From contig CAMCVK010000001.1 in NCBI GenBank assembly GCA_945881865.1, forward strand, positions 62,001-126,000: a stretch of 64,000 nt of DNA, read 5' to 3'. This document shows, in pieces, positions 1-8,938 of this stretch. This stretch comes from Fimbriimonas ginsengisoli Gsoil 348. Its GTDB lineage: Bacteria > Armatimonadota > Fimbriimonadia > Fimbriimonadales > Fimbriimonadaceae. Positions within the stretch are counted from its first letter, which is position 1. Each line of letters begins with the position of its first letter. Under the pieces are notes generated by a model that was given only the letters and a program-made list of their open reading frames with translations, had not been told where the DNA came from and searched no databases. Made by a program: the position numbers and the translations under genes.

Positions 1-2222
1 AGGCCGCTCACATCGAGCGTCCAAAGCGAACGACCGTGGGTTGCAATCACGAGATCGAGCTCGCGCGGATGCACGACCAAGTCGTGCACGGCGACGGTCG
101 GAAAACCACCGCTTCGGAACCGGGTCCAGTTCTTGCCGCGATCGAGAGACACTCGCAGCGACATCTCGCTGCCTAGGAACAGCAGGTCGTCGTTCTTCTC
201 GCCTTCCCGAATCACGTAGACCGAGTCGTAATCGGCAAGCCCGGCCGCCAGGCTCGTCCAAGTTTTGCCGAAGTCCTCGGTTACGTAAACGTACGGCTCG
301 AAGTCGTTAGAACGGTGACCATCGAAGGTGGCATAGGCGCGCCCTTCGGCCCATTTACTGGCAATCACGCGGGAGCACCACGTGTTCTTCGGCAAGCCCG
401 GAAGGTTGTCCGTAACGTTCGTCCACGTTGCGCCATCGTTCTGGGAGACCTGAACCTGGCCGTCATCGGTACCAACCCAGAGCAATCCGGGCTTGAGCGG
501 GCTTTCGCTGGCGGTCGTGATGGTGCAGTGTCGCTCGGCACCGGTGTCCTCCGGAGTCACGCTCTTCTGCCCGGCTTTGTTCTTCTCCGGGTTGTTCGTG
601 GTGAGGTCGGGCGAAACCGGCTGCCAAGCATCGCCTCGGTTCACAGTTTTGAACAGTCGATTCGCGCCTAGATACAGCGTCCGCGGGTTGTGCGGGCTGA
701 TGAAGAACGGCGTGCTCCAGTTGAAGCGCAGACCCTCGCCGCGCGGGCGGATGAATCGGGAAGCGCCGGTGGAAAGGTCCGTCCTCACGATCGCGCCGCC
801 CTGGCTTTCGCTGTAAACCGTGCGCCAATCCGTCGGATCGACCGCGCAGTAGAAGCCGTCTCCGCCGCCGAGCGGCACGCTGTGGAAGTAGTTGATGCTG
901 CCGTAGCTGGTTTGCGTGGGAACGCCCCAGCAGGAGTTATCTTGCAGGCCGCCGTAGATCCAATACGGCCGTCGATTATCCACCGCCGCCGCATAGAACT
1001 GCCCAAGCGGCATTCCGTTGTCATGAATCCAGGTTTTGCCCTTATCACGGGTGTGAAAAATGCCGCCATCTCCGCCGATGAGGATATGGTTCGAGTCCTT
1101 CGGATTGATCCAAAACGCGTGGTAATCGGGATGCACCGAGTTGTTTTGGACGGCGAACTTCTTGCCACCGTCTACCGACACTCGGAGACTGTCCGCCGGG
1201 AGATAGATCGTTTTCTCGTCGTTCGGGTCGATTTTGGGCAGGCTGAAGTAGAACGGACGCGGGTTCAGCGGGTTGATCATCTCGAAGCTGTCGCCGCCGT
1301 CGCTCGAAAGGAACGTTCCGCCGCCGTAGTTCTTCACCACGCCGCCGTCGCGGGGCCGATTCGGCTCCTTCTTCGGGTCGGGCCGATACTCGATCGTCGC
1401 GACGATCTTCTTAGGGTTTGAGCGCATGTAGTCGAAACCAATCCGGCCAAGCGGCCCTTCCGGCAGGCCCTTAGTAATCTTGCGCCACGCCCGGCCGCCA
1501 TTCGTCGTTTTGTACAGCCCGGAACCCGGACCGCCGGAGATGAAGTCGAAGGGCATGCGAACCCGTTGCCACATCGAAGCCAGCAGCTCGTTGGGATTCG
1601 CCGGATTCAGCGCGAGATCGACGGCACCGGTCGCTTCGTCAACCTTCAGAATCTGCGTCCAGGTCTTTCCGCCGTCGGTAGTTTTGTACACTCCCCGCTC
1701 CGGATTCGAACCCCAGAGGCGGCCCAGCGCAGCCACGTAGACGACGTCGCTGTTTCGCGGATCGATCACGATCTTGCTGATGTGCCGGGTTTCGACCAAG
1801 CCCATGTTTTTCCAGGTCTTGCCGCCGTCGGTCGAACGATAGACGCCGTCACCCCAAGCGACCGAGTTGCGCGACGTGTTTTCGCCGGTGCCGACCCAAA
1901 CCACGTTAGGGTCCGTCTGCGATACGGCCGTCGCGCCCAGTGAGATTGATCCTTCGCGCTCGAAAACGCACGTGAAAGAGCCGCCCGCATTCTCGGTTTT
2001 GAACAACCCGCCGCTGGCGCTCGCAACGTAATAGATACGCGGTTCTTTCTCGTAGACAGCTAGGTCGGTGATTCGGCCGCCCATCGTGGTCGGGCCGACG
2101 TTCCGGGCAACCAAGTTGTCCAAAATCGGTGCCCAGGCATCCGACTGGCCGAAAGCGGCGCTGGTGAAAGCGGCAAACAGGGCAACGCCCGCAAAATAGG
2201 TTCTGTAGGTGGACCGACTCAT
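1..2222 (-). CDS. Secreted BNR/Asp-box repeat protein (sortilin VPS10-like), C-terminus outside window
   Basis: An uninterrupted frame runs leftward from an ATG at 2222 off the window edge, giving the first 740 residues. The N-terminus has a hydrophobic signal peptide ending near AAFGQ. The body is a series of Asp-box (BNR) motifs: STDGGKTW, TTDGGKTW, TTNGGRAW, SSDGGDSF, SVDGGKKF, TRDKGKTW and SLDRGKNW. Such repeats build six- to ten-bladed beta-propellers in sialidases, photosystem assembly factors and VPS10/sortilin proteins. The density and the phrases GLVETRHISKIVIDP and GGLQDNSCWG are typical of the bacterial proteins annotated as VPS10-domain or 'glycosyl hydrolase'. No glycosidase catalytic residue is identifiable, so the enzyme label should not be trusted. 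It is divergent from the acyl-CoA dehydrogenase across about 100 bp. A role as an exported ligand- or protein-binding propeller is inference. Confidence 0.85.
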   Translation of the reverse strand, partial: MSRSTYRTYFAGVALFAAFTSAAFGQSDAWAPILDNLVARNVGPTTMGGRITDLAVYEKEPRIYYVASASGGLFKTENAGGSFTCVFEREGSISLGATAVSQTDPNVVWVGTGENTSRNSVAWGDGVYRSTDGGKTWKNMGLVETRHISKIVIDPRNSDVVYVAALGRLWGSNPERGVYKTTDGGKTWTQILKVDEATGAVDLALNPANPNELLASMWQRVRMPFDFISGGPGSGLYKTTNGGRAWRKITKGLPEGPLGRIGFDYMRSNPKKIVATIEYRPDPKKEPNRPRDGGVVKNYGGGTFLSSDGGDSFEMINPLNPRPFYFSLPKIDPNDEKTIYLPADSLRVSVDGGKKFAVQNNSVHPDYHAFWINPKDSNHILIGGDGGIFHTRDKGKTWIHDNGMPLGQFYAAAVDNRRPYWIYGGLQDNSCWGVPTQTSYGSINYFHSVPLGGGDGFYCAVDPTDWRTVYSESQGGAIVRTDLSTGASRFIRPRGEGLRFNWSTPFFISPHNPRTLYLGANRLFKTVNRGDAWQPVSPDLTTNNPEKNKAGQKSVTPEDTGAERHCTITTASESPLKPGLLWVGTDDGQVQVSQNDGATWTNVTDNLPGLPKNTWCSRVIASKWAEGRAYATFDGHRSNDFEPYVYVTEDFGKTWTSLAAGLADYDSVYVIREGEKNDDLLFLGSEMSLRVSLDRGKNWTRFRSGGFPTVAVHDLVVHPRELDLVIATHGRSLWTLDVSG

Positions 2223-2324
2223 CGTGATTAACGCACGTTACCGTACGCACCGGCGGTTCGGTTCCCTTTCAGTTCTGATTAAAAGTTCGAACTTACAAAA
2301 TTGGACCACGGGTACGCTCATCCC

Positions 2325-3521
2325 ATGGATTTCTCCCTCAGCGCCGAGCACGAACTGATCCGCGAGATGGCGTACAAGTTTGGCCAGCAGGTCATCGTTC
2401 CGGATGTCACCAAGCGTGACCGCGAGGCGAAAAGCGACCGCGCCGTGCTGGAAAAGATGGCCGAGGCCGGCCTGCTCGCGGTCAGCATTCCCGAGGCGTA
2501 CGGCGGAAGCGGCACAGATTACGTCTCCCTCGGCCTTGTTTGCGAAGAACTGGAACGAGCCGATACCAGCGCCCGCGTCGTGATGAGCGTCCACAGTGGA
2601 CTGCACGCGATGACCATTTTGCAGTGGGGCACCGAGGAGCAGAAGCAACGCTGGCTGCCCAAACTGGCCTCCGGCGAACTCGTCGGCGCGTTTGGCCTAA
2701 CCGAGCCCGACGCTGGTTCCGACGCCGCGAACATCCGGTCCACCGCCCGCAAAGACGGCGATTCTTACGTACTAAGCGGCGAGAAGACTTGGATCTCTCT
2801 GGCAGATTATGCCGACCAATTCCTGGTAATCGCGCGCCTTGAGGACCCGGCCGTCGAGAGCGAAAAGCCGCGGCACGTCGCGCTCATCGTCAACCGGAAC
2901 CTTGCCGGATTCACCAGCCGGCCGCTTCACGGCAAGCTCGGTGTTCGGTCTGGCAACACCGGGCAGATCTTCTTTGACAACGTTCGCGTCTCGGCCGAGG
3001 ACCGGCTGGGCGAGGACGGCGACGGATTCAAGGTCGCCATGTCTGCCCTTGACCACGGACGATACACCGTTGCGGCGGGCGCGGTCGGAATCATCACCGC
3101 CTGCCTCGATGCCTGCAACACCTACGCCCGCGACCGCAAGGTCGGCGGCGAGGAGATCGGCAAGAAGCAGCTCGTCCAGCAGATGATTGCCAACATGGCC
3201 GCCGGGCGCGATATCGGCCGGTTGCTGTACTACCAAGTCGGCTGGATGAAGAACACCGGCGCGCGCCACACCCGCGAGGTCAGCATGGCCAAATGGGTCA
3301 ACTGCAAGAACGCCTTCGACGCGGCGAACTCCGCCGTCGAGATTCACGGTGCTTACGGCTTCACGGACGAATTCCCGGTCGAGCGCTACTTCCGAAACTC
3401 GCGCGGCGCGATGATTTACGAAGGCACGCACGAGATTCACACCCTCATCCAAGCCGAGTACGAGCTCGGCTACCGGGTCGACCGACCGCTCGCCCGAACG
3501 CTGCCGACGTTTAACGGCTAA
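2325..3521 (+). CDS. Acyl-CoA dehydrogenase
   Basis: FAD-dependent oxidation of an acyl-CoA to the trans-2-enoyl-CoA, passing electrons to electron-transfer flavoprotein in the cytoplasm. The order is the family's: N-terminal helical domain (MDFSLSAEHELIREMAYKF), the FAD/substrate signature GLTEPDAGSDAANIRST, a mid beta-domain, and a C-terminal helical domain. The latter ends with IYEGTHEIHTLIQAEYELG, in which the Glu of YEGT is the usual catalytic base of short- and medium-chain enzymes. The length (about 398 residues) is normal. I choose the ATG at 2325 over the in-frame TTG at 2301 because the family starts at MDFxLS. A TACGCT hexamer ends six bases before that ATG. No beta-oxidation partner is adjacent, so the chain length or branched-chain substrate cannot be named. 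Confidence 0.93.
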   Translation: MDFSLSAEHELIREMAYKFGQQVIVPDVTKRDREAKSDRAVLEKMAEAGLLAVSIPEAYGGSGTDYVSLGLVCEELERADTSARVVMSVHSGLHAMTILQWGTEEQKQRWLPKLASGELVGAFGLTEPDAGSDAANIRSTARKDGDSYVLSGEKTWISLADYADQFLVIARLEDPAVESEKPRHVALIVNRNLAGFTSRPLHGKLGVRSGNTGQIFFDNVRVSAEDRLGEDGDGFKVAMSALDHGRYTVAAGAVGIITACLDACNTYARDRKVGGEEIGKKQLVQQMIANMAAGRDIGRLLYYQVGWMKNTGARHTREVSMAKWVNCKNAFDAANSAVEIHGAYGFTDEFPVERYFRNSRGAMIYEGTHEIHTLIQAEYELGYRVDRPLARTLPTFNG

Positions 3522-3834
3522 GTTCGTCGAAGGCCGCCTGCAGGTCGGCCGTTGCAATGATGAACCGCTCGTTGCCGCTGCCAACGCCAACGATGCCGCG
3601 AATCTCCTCGCCCCCGTTCTCCAGAATGAGGCCGAGGAGATCTTCGAACTTGTAGCCGGGCTCGGCGTTCAGCAAAAACGCGATGTCGCCCAGGCTAACT
3701 TCCTCGTCCACCTCGCGCCCCGCGAACCCGCCGTCGATGAGGATGCGTACGCCGTCGCCGTCGGACTCCAGGTCCATCGTGTACTCGGTCGGCTTGCCGT
3801 ATGCGTTTGATATCGGAATCTGAAACTGCGCCAT
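3511..3834 (-). CDS. Conserved-looking hypothetical protein, about 107 aa
   Basis: I do not recognise the family. The protein is acidic and soluble, with no signal peptide or membrane segment. It has alternating strand-like stretches (MAQFQIPISNAYGKP, GVRILIDGGFAG) and a helix-rich C-terminus ending TADLQAAFDELSR. The amino-acid composition and frame look like a real gene rather than a shadow. It converges on the acyl-CoA dehydrogenase and overlaps its last 11 bases. The start could be the ATG at 3834 or the one at 3846 (adding MPRT); neither has a convincing ribosome site. Confidence 0.65.
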   Translation of the reverse strand: MAQFQIPISNAYGKPTEYTMDLESDGDGVRILIDGGFAGREVDEEVSLGDIAFLLNAEPGYKFEDLLGLILENGGEEIRGIVGVGSGNERFIIATADLQAAFDELSR

Positions 3835-3894
3835 CGTTCTAGGCATTCTGGCCGGGAACAGATTCTTCTCGCCAGCCGTCTGCGTCAGAGTTTT

Positions 3895-4026
3895 ATGCGA
3901 AACCGGCGATTATTTGTTTCTTTAGGTGCCTTTGGTCTGATTGCGGCGGCGGTGGCCGTTTATCTTCTGAAAGAAGACCCGAGAAAGCGACGACCCGCCG
4001 GACTTCCCTACGAGATCATCGACTAA
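3895..4026 (+). CDS. 43-residue single-pass membrane peptide
   Basis: The frame MRNRRLFVSLGAFGLIAAAV... has a positively charged N-terminus, one hydrophobic helix of about 18 residues and a hydrophilic basic tail (KEDPRKRRPAGLPYEIID). This gives an N-in or signal-anchor topology. The stop is separated by a single base from the GTG start of the next gene (TAACGTG), which implies co-transcription and translational coupling. Function unknown; short length is the main reason for doubt. Confidence 0.5.
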   Translation: MRNRRLFVSLGAFGLIAAAVAVYLLKEDPRKRRPAGLPYEIID

Positions 4027-4027
4027 C

Positions 4028-4741
4028 GTGCTGCGGTTAATGTCTTTGAACCTGCGGTACGGCACCGCGCCGGACGGACCGAACTCTTGGGAGCATCGTC
4101 GCGCGGCGGTAATGTCCTTTCTGGAACGGACCACCCCGGACGTGCTGTGCACACAGGAGGCGTTGCGATTCCAGATCGATGAAATTTTGCTCGCCAACCC
4201 ACGTTTTGTCTCCGTGGGTCTCGGGCGGGACGACGGCCGTGCGGCTGGCGAGCACTGCGCCGTATTCGTGGACCGGTCGCTGACGGTCCTTGAAAAAGGC
4301 ACGTTCTGGTTTTCTGACCGTCCTTTCATGCCGGGGTCAAATGACTGGGGGAACCGACTTCCCCGTATCTGCACCTGGGTCCGGCTCGCTGAGCCCGCGC
4401 TTACGATCTACAACCTCCACCTGGACCACGAGCACCAGGGCAGCCGCCTCAAAAGCATTCGCCTGATCCGCAGCCGCGCTGTGAACCCGTGCGTGGTGAC
4501 GGGCGACTTCAACATGGAGCCGGACAACCCGGCCCTTTCCCTGCTATCGGGCTTTCAAGACGTGATGGCGGGCTCCACCGAGCCCACCTTTCACGGGTGG
4601 GATTCGCTACAGTCCCGAATCGATTACATCTTTGCTTCGCCCGACGTCTCGTTTGCCGACGCCAATATCCACCCCGAAGTGATCTCAGATCACTTCGCGA
4701 TTTCGGCCTCGGTTACGCCAATGCCATCAGAAGCTCGTTGA
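4028..4741 (+). CDS. Endonuclease/exonuclease/phosphatase family protein
   Basis: A metal-dependent phosphodiesterase fold (DNase I/exonuclease III/inositol phosphatase superfamily). The visible motifs are MSLNLRYGTAPDG at the N-terminus (metal-coordinating Asn), CTQEA (catalytic Glu), IYNLHLDHEHQGSR, GDFNMEPDNPA (catalytic Asp/Asn) and the C-terminal SDHFAISA (catalytic Asp-His pair). All are in order over 237 residues, the usual length. There is no signal peptide, so it is cytoplasmic. The substrate (nucleic acid, sugar phosphate or phospholipid) cannot be told from sequence. The start is a GTG one base after the preceding small gene. The 3' end overlaps the M3 peptidase by 29 bp. Confidence 0.87.
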   Translation: MLRLMSLNLRYGTAPDGPNSWEHRRAAVMSFLERTTPDVLCTQEALRFQIDEILLANPRFVSVGLGRDDGRAAGEHCAVFVDRSLTVLEKGTFWFSDRPFMPGSNDWGNRLPRICTWVRLAEPALTIYNLHLDHEHQGSRLKSIRLIRSRAVNPCVVTGDFNMEPDNPALSLLSGFQDVMAGSTEPTFHGWDSLQSRIDYIFASPDVSFADANIHPEVISDHFAISASVTPMPSEAR

Positions 4742-6419
4742 TACGGGCTTCGGCGGCTTCGGCAAGCTCCGAGAGCGTCGCGGCGTCGAACGCAAACCGT
4801 CCGCCAACGGCGGCAAACAGCTCCGGCAGTCCAACCGTCGAACCCAGCGCCAGCCCCGCTCGGTACGCCGTGACGGCGTCCGCGAGGTCCTTCTGCGAAT
4901 TTCGCCAAACCTGGTACGCGCCGATTTGTGCAAGGCCGTACTCCACGTAGTAGAACGGAACCTGGAAGATGTGGAGCTTGCGGTGCCAGCCGGTTGCTTC
5001 GATTTCGTCTAGCCCCGAGTAGTCGATTCCCGGCATGAACTGCCGCCAGAGCTCGGTCCACTTGGCGTCGCATGCCGCCGGGTCCGCTCCCTCCGCGTGC
5101 GTGTGGGCCCAATCCTGGAAGCCATCCACCACCGCCATGTACGGCCAGAACAGCAGCGTGCTCTCAAGGTGCTGAATCTGCGCGCGAGCCGAATCCGCCG
5201 GAGAATAGAACCGGTCCAGGTGCGGCTGGCAAAGCATTTCCATGCCCATCGACGCGACCTCGCAGAACTCGATCGGCGGCTGGGCTTCCAGCGCGACCGG
5301 AATCTCGAAGCACGCGAACGCGTGGAACGCATGGCCGGCCTCGTGCAGCAGGGTCTGCAAGTTGCTGTGCGTGCCCGAGGCATTCATGAAGATGAACGGT
5401 CGCCGCGCAAGCCGAAACTCGGTGCAGTACCCGCCGCCGGCCTTGTTCGGCCGACCAAAAAGGTCCAGCAAGCCGTCTGCCTGCATCTGCTTAAACCAGC
5501 CCGCCAGCACCGGATCGAGGCTCTCGAACACCGCGTCCGAGTTCTGCAGCAGGTCGGCTTCAGCTTCAAACGGTCGGAGCGGCGTGGCGCCGTACGCACT
5601 TACGTCGGTATCCCACGGTCGCAATTGCTGAAGGCCAAGCCGCTCGGCGCGGCGTGCGTAGATTCGGTTCGCCACCGGCACGACCGTCTCCAAAATCGTT
5701 TGGCGGAACTGAGCGACGTCCGCCGGGTTATAGTCCAGGCGGCCCATCTTCGCGTACTGATAGTCGCGAAAGTTCGCGTGCCCGGCCTCGTGCGCCATTT
5801 CCTGGCGGATGGCATACATCTTCGTCCAGAGCGCGTTGTAGCTCTCTCGGTCCTGCAAAATTCGGCCGTGCTTTAGCTCCCACGCGGCCTGGCGCTCGTC
5901 GCGCTCCGGCGATTGCAGGGCAGGGCTGAGCATCGAAAGCGGCAGCGATTCACCCTTCCATTCCACCGACTGCGCCCCTTCCAGCTTGTCGAAGTCGTTG
6001 CTCAGCTCGACGATTTGGGTGTCGCGCGGGAGGTTCGCCTCGCGGAAAACGCTTGCCTGGACCTTGAGGGATTGCAGCGCGACTTCCAGCGTCGGGGTCG
6101 AGAGCCCGCTTGCGAGTAGCTTGTCCTTGAGGACCTGCTCGGCGGCGGCACGCGGCTCCGAGATCGTCTTGGCGAAGTTCAGGAGGGCGGCTTCGGCGGC
6201 CTCGTCGGCGGTGTTCACGCTCACAGCGACGTAGAGCCGACTGTCAACTTCGTTCAGTACGTCGCTGAGGGCGGTCCAATCCAGCAGCCACTCCGGCAGG
6301 CTTTCCGGGGTGAGCTCCTGAGCGGCCAGGGCCTCGTAGTGGGGGCGGTAGTCCTCCCAGGTCCAGGCGAAGGCGTCTTTGGCAGAGGTCGGCAGCGCAT
6401 CACGCAACATGCTCTGCAT
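4713..6419 (-). CDS. pepF: Oligoendopeptidase F-type metallopeptidase (family M3)
   Basis: A cytoplasmic zinc peptidase that degrades short oligopeptides. The zinc motif HEAGH lies in TLLHEAGHAFHAFACF, with the downstream third ligand in PIEFCEVASMGMEML. The C-terminal part (KLHIFQVPFYYVEYGLAQIGAYQVW) is a hallmark of PepF-like M3 enzymes. I choose the ATG at 6419 (MQSMLRDALPT). The frame stays open to 6683 upstream, but that stretch holds stem-loops and low-quality sequence with no homology. The resulting 568 residues fit bacterial M3 peptidases of this subgroup. It is convergent and overlapping with the EEP-family gene. Confidence 0.9.
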   Translation of the reverse strand: MQSMLRDALPTSAKDAFAWTWEDYRPHYEALAAQELTPESLPEWLLDWTALSDVLNEVDSRLYVAVSVNTADEAAEAALLNFAKTISEPRAAAEQVLKDKLLASGLSTPTLEVALQSLKVQASVFREANLPRDTQIVELSNDFDKLEGAQSVEWKGESLPLSMLSPALQSPERDERQAAWELKHGRILQDRESYNALWTKMYAIRQEMAHEAGHANFRDYQYAKMGRLDYNPADVAQFRQTILETVVPVANRIYARRAERLGLQQLRPWDTDVSAYGATPLRPFEAEADLLQNSDAVFESLDPVLAGWFKQMQADGLLDLFGRPNKAGGGYCTEFRLARRPFIFMNASGTHSNLQTLLHEAGHAFHAFACFEIPVALEAQPPIEFCEVASMGMEMLCQPHLDRFYSPADSARAQIQHLESTLLFWPYMAVVDGFQDWAHTHAEGADPAACDAKWTELWRQFMPGIDYSGLDEIEATGWHRKLHIFQVPFYYVEYGLAQIGAYQVWRNSQKDLADAVTAYRAGLALGSTVGLPELFAAVGGRFAFDAATLSELAEAAEARINELLMALA

Positions 6420-6448
6420 TTTGGCACCACCCGCCACCGGAGCAATGA

Positions 6449-6502
6449 TTCCGAGATGGTTCCCCGTGCAAGGGGGAACCGTGTCTTCCGAGATGGTTCC
6501 CC
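6449..6502. repeat. Short direct repeat with embedded perfect hairpin
   Basis: The 17-mer TTCCGAGATGGTTCCCC occurs at 6449-6465 and again at 6486-6502. The first copy contributes to a perfect inverted repeat, GGTTCCCC (6458-6465) and GGGGAACC (6473-6480), with a 7-base loop. It sits in the upstream region of the M3 peptidase. It resembles a palindromic intergenic repeat unit rather than a terminator, as no T-run follows. Confidence 0.6.
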
Positions 6503-6652
6503 ATGAAGCGCAGCGGAAGGTGCAACCGTGGGGGAGGGTGTTGCCGATGAACCCCGGATGGTCGCAACGAGAAGCGTCCGGTAGGTCATTTAGGTCCGTG
6601 GCACTGACATGCTGCCGTTTATGCTGATATCCTAGTACTTTGCGAGCTTCGG

Positions 6653-7054
6653 GTGAGACAGACGCTGAGACTGAGTAGGGCACAAGTAATACTAATTGCG
6701 ATTGCAGTCGTCACCCTTATCGTGTGCCTTAAGATTTCTTCTACGATGGCTTGGCCCATGGCAGCAACCATCACGTGGGAGCCGATCTTGATGGCGGTTG
6801 CGTCCGCTGGCTTCGTCACCTCGGTTGCAGGCATCTGGAGCAGGGACGACTTTAAACCGTTGCTCCGCCGCGCGTTAACCGTCTGGTTAGCCATTGCCGT
6901 CGCGTTCGTGGCCGCACTCGCCTGGACGACCGCTTTTTCTGGATCTTTCGAGCAATGGAGTTCGCTTTGCTTACTTCTGTTTCTCTGCTGCTCTCCCCCA
7001 ATCATGTCCGAGGACTTTCTGAAAAGGCTCTTCAGAGTTAAGGAAGGAGATTAG
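6653..7054 (+). CDS. Small integral membrane protein of unknown function
   Basis: 133 residues from a GTG start. There are four hydrophobic segments, near residues 10-28, 38-57, 70-92 and 100-114, with basic connecting loops (RDDFKPLLRR) and a charged C-terminal tail (SEDFLKRLFRVKEGD). I recognise no family. It is the first of a run of six small rightward genes between the peptidase and arsR, most of them membrane proteins. Codon use looks coding, but the start is uncertain. Confidence 0.5.
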   Translation: MRQTLRLSRAQVILIAIAVVTLIVCLKISSTMAWPMAATITWEPILMAVASAGFVTSVAGIWSRDDFKPLLRRALTVWLAIAVAFVAALAWTTAFSGSFEQWSSLCLLLFLCCSPPIMSEDFLKRLFRVKEGD

Positions 7055-7080
7055 AATCGGGTTCTTGGACGGGGTGTTCG

Positions 7081-7545
7081 GTGGCTGATCGTCGAGAGCG
7101 CCTGCCGCTGCTTGGGCGACTGGAAGTGGCACTCCCAATCTTTTGCGGGCTGGCCGCCATCGGGTATGGATTCTACAATTTCGGATCGAGCCCGGCGCTA
7201 ACGGCCGTAATGATGCCCGTCGCGCTCGGTCACTGGCTTCTGGCGGCTAGCCTTTGGCGCATATGGTCTCATCGGCCGGCATCTTTCATCTTTGACGATG
7301 AGGGTCTGACAAAGACTCTCGGAAACAAAACTTGGCGAGTTTTGTACTCGGATGAAGCTAGCCTAAGCTTCCGTGGTCCGTTTGGAGAGACTTACCCAAG
7401 CGAAGCCGGGCGGTTAAGTTTGCTTTGGATCCGATGCGGAAATCAAAAAATTTCGATTTCGCCTCACTTAAATGGTCCAGAGTATGCATTTCTAATGGAT
7501 ATGTACTTTCAACGCACTCGCTGGCGCCTCCAAGAGAAAGTGTAA
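7081..7545 (+). CDS. Membrane protein with C-terminal soluble domain, unknown function
   Basis: 154 residues from a GTG. Two N-terminal hydrophobic helices (about residues 15-33 and 38-58) are followed by a soluble domain of about 90 residues (FIFDDEGLTKTLGNKTWRVLYSDEASLSF...). The pattern is like small PH-like or YcxB-type membrane proteins in which a FDDEGL-type strand follows the helices. That resemblance is fold-level intuition only. The next gene's ATG follows the stop codon directly. Confidence 0.6.
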   Translation: MADRRERLPLLGRLEVALPIFCGLAAIGYGFYNFGSSPALTAVMMPVALGHWLLAASLWRIWSHRPASFIFDDEGLTKTLGNKTWRVLYSDEASLSFRGPFGETYPSEAGRLSLLWIRCGNQKISISPHLNGPEYAFLMDMYFQRTRWRLQEKV

Positions 7546-8151
7546 ATGGAAAGGCTTTTCTTGGATGGCACAGCTTGGTCAGGTGATCCTGCTAAATCGC
7601 GCACGGGCAGTTCGGGCGCTTCAATCCCTCTGACGTGCCGACCGCTACTGCCGTCGGGGTTCGCCGACTGGGGGGATGGTTCACCCAACGACTTGCAGCC
7701 GAGAGCGCTTTCTCTCATCAAGCGTCTGGCTTGCCTACAGTCAAAGTACTTCAACACGTACCTCATAGGCGCCGGCACCCTGCGGGAATCGAACAACTCA
7801 GAATGCGCCTCGATCCGGCCTCCCGACCTAGGGGACGTTTTCATCGCGGCCAGGCATGGAATTCAATTCGTCGAAGCCGTCGTCTGCACCTTCGGGCATA
7901 GTTCTGCGCTGTATTACCTTTCGTTCGCGGAAGAATCTGCCTTCCAAGGGGTGCTTGAATCCGCGTTGAGTCGGCCAGAGTTGATCCCAACAATATTGCA
8001 GGATGCTCTCTTGATGAACTTTCCCTTCGCGGTTGACGCAGTTACAAATCTTCAAGTGATCGATTTCGACGACGATAAAAGACCGCCATTTCTCGCTGCA
8101 CTAACCCCGGCCACTGGGGCTGGGCAAAACAATTCGGAGCGACGCCACTAG
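7546..8151 (+). CDS. Hypothetical protein, 201 aa
   Basis: The ATG abuts the stop of the preceding gene, with a purine-rich AGAGAAAG upstream as a possible ribosome site. No motif or signal peptide is recognised. The C-terminal two thirds (GDVFIAARHGIQFVEAVVCTFGHSSALYYLSF and FPFAVDAVTNLQVIDFDDD) look like a folded protein. The N-terminal 50 residues are low-complexity Ser/Pro/Gly and could be non-native or wrongly started. Function unknown. Confidence 0.5.
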   Translation: MERLFLDGTAWSGDPAKSRTGSSGASIPLTCRPLLPSGFADWGDGSPNDLQPRALSLIKRLACLQSKYFNTYLIGAGTLRESNNSECASIRPPDLGDVFIAARHGIQFVEAVVCTFGHSSALYYLSFAEESAFQGVLESALSRPELIPTILQDALLMNFPFAVDAVTNLQVIDFDDDKRPPFLAALTPATGAGQNNSERRH

Positions 8152-8288
8152 GAATGAGAATGACGTCGAACAACAAGCAGCCATCTGAACCTTTCTTCGA
8201 ATGGAGATGGGCGTTAGTGTCGCGAATCAGCTAGCTCTTGATCCTTTCGCAAGTATCATGTATTTCCTATCCCCTCCAAGGATTGCCC

Positions 8289-8465
8289 ATGAAGATCACG
8301 GTCTGCCTTCTTATCTTCCAATGCATCTTGCTCTTCGGCATTCTGCCTTTTTGCAGGTTTATCAAGCCCGAGCAAAATAGAACGACGATCGGTTTGCTCT
8401 TACTCGGCGGTATTTTCACGTTAATTGTTTGGTTGGGCATGTTTGCCATGGGAAGCTTTGATTAA
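8289..8465 (+). CDS. Two-helix small membrane protein, 58 aa
   Basis: Starting at the ATG at 8289, which has an AAGGA just upstream, the peptide has two hydrophobic helices (KITVCLLIFQCILLFGILPF and a segment around GLLLLGGIFTLIVWLGMFA). A short basic loop (RFIKPEQNRTT) separates them. An upstream in-frame ATG at 8238 would add 17 residues without hydrophobic logic. Unknown function. Confidence 0.5.
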   Translation: MKITVCLLIFQCILLFGILPFCRFIKPEQNRTTIGLLLLGGIFTLIVWLGMFAMGSFD

Positions 8466-8596
8466 TAGTCCGTTCGAGCTTCTAGAGTTCGAACTGAATT
8501 GCGATCACCAGAGGAGTTGGCGCCGATCTTTCGACGATTCACACACCTCCGCTTCAACAACCGCTTCTGCCGCGCGAATCACACCTGGACGGACAC

Positions 8597-8929
8597 ATGG
8601 AAAGTAACTTGATCCCACAACTTCGACAGAATCGTGTTTCGCTGATCGGTTTCGTTTTCCCGGTCGGCATCGCCGTCTTTGCCATCGTCGTCTTGGACCT
8701 CATCTCCGGAAGGTCGATAGCCTACGTGCTCTGGTCAACTCCATCCCTCGCGATTTGGCTCGCCAGGAGCCAAACCGTGGCATGGCGCCTATTTGTCGCG
8801 AGCATCGTCACAGGCATCTTCGGCGGCCTAGCCTTCTCGAATGGCCGGAGTCTCGTTGCCGCAGGCATCATCGTTTGCGTCGGAGTCGTCTATCTCTTAT
8901 TCGGCCCGAAGTTGCAAGCTGCTAGCTAA
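8597..8929 (+). CDS. Four-helix small membrane protein, 110 aa
   Basis: MESNLIPQLRQNRVSLIGF... contains four hydrophobic stretches: about residues 15-36, 42-57, 62-79 and 86-103. Charges are few and short loops lie between. No family recognised. It ends 9 bp before the next GTG start, so the two are probably co-expressed. Confidence 0.55.
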   Translation: MESNLIPQLRQNRVSLIGFVFPVGIAVFAIVVLDLISGRSIAYVLWSTPSLAIWLARSQTVAWRLFVASIVTGIFGGLAFSNGRSLVAAGIIVCVGVVYLLFGPKLQAAS

Positions 8930-8938
8930 GAAGACATC

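Noticed and set aside
6420-6683. N-terminal extension of the M3 peptidase frame by 88 codons
   Set aside because: The stretch contains a repeated element and hairpin and encodes Cys/Pro-rich sequence unlike the family. The ATG at 6419 gives a normal enzyme.
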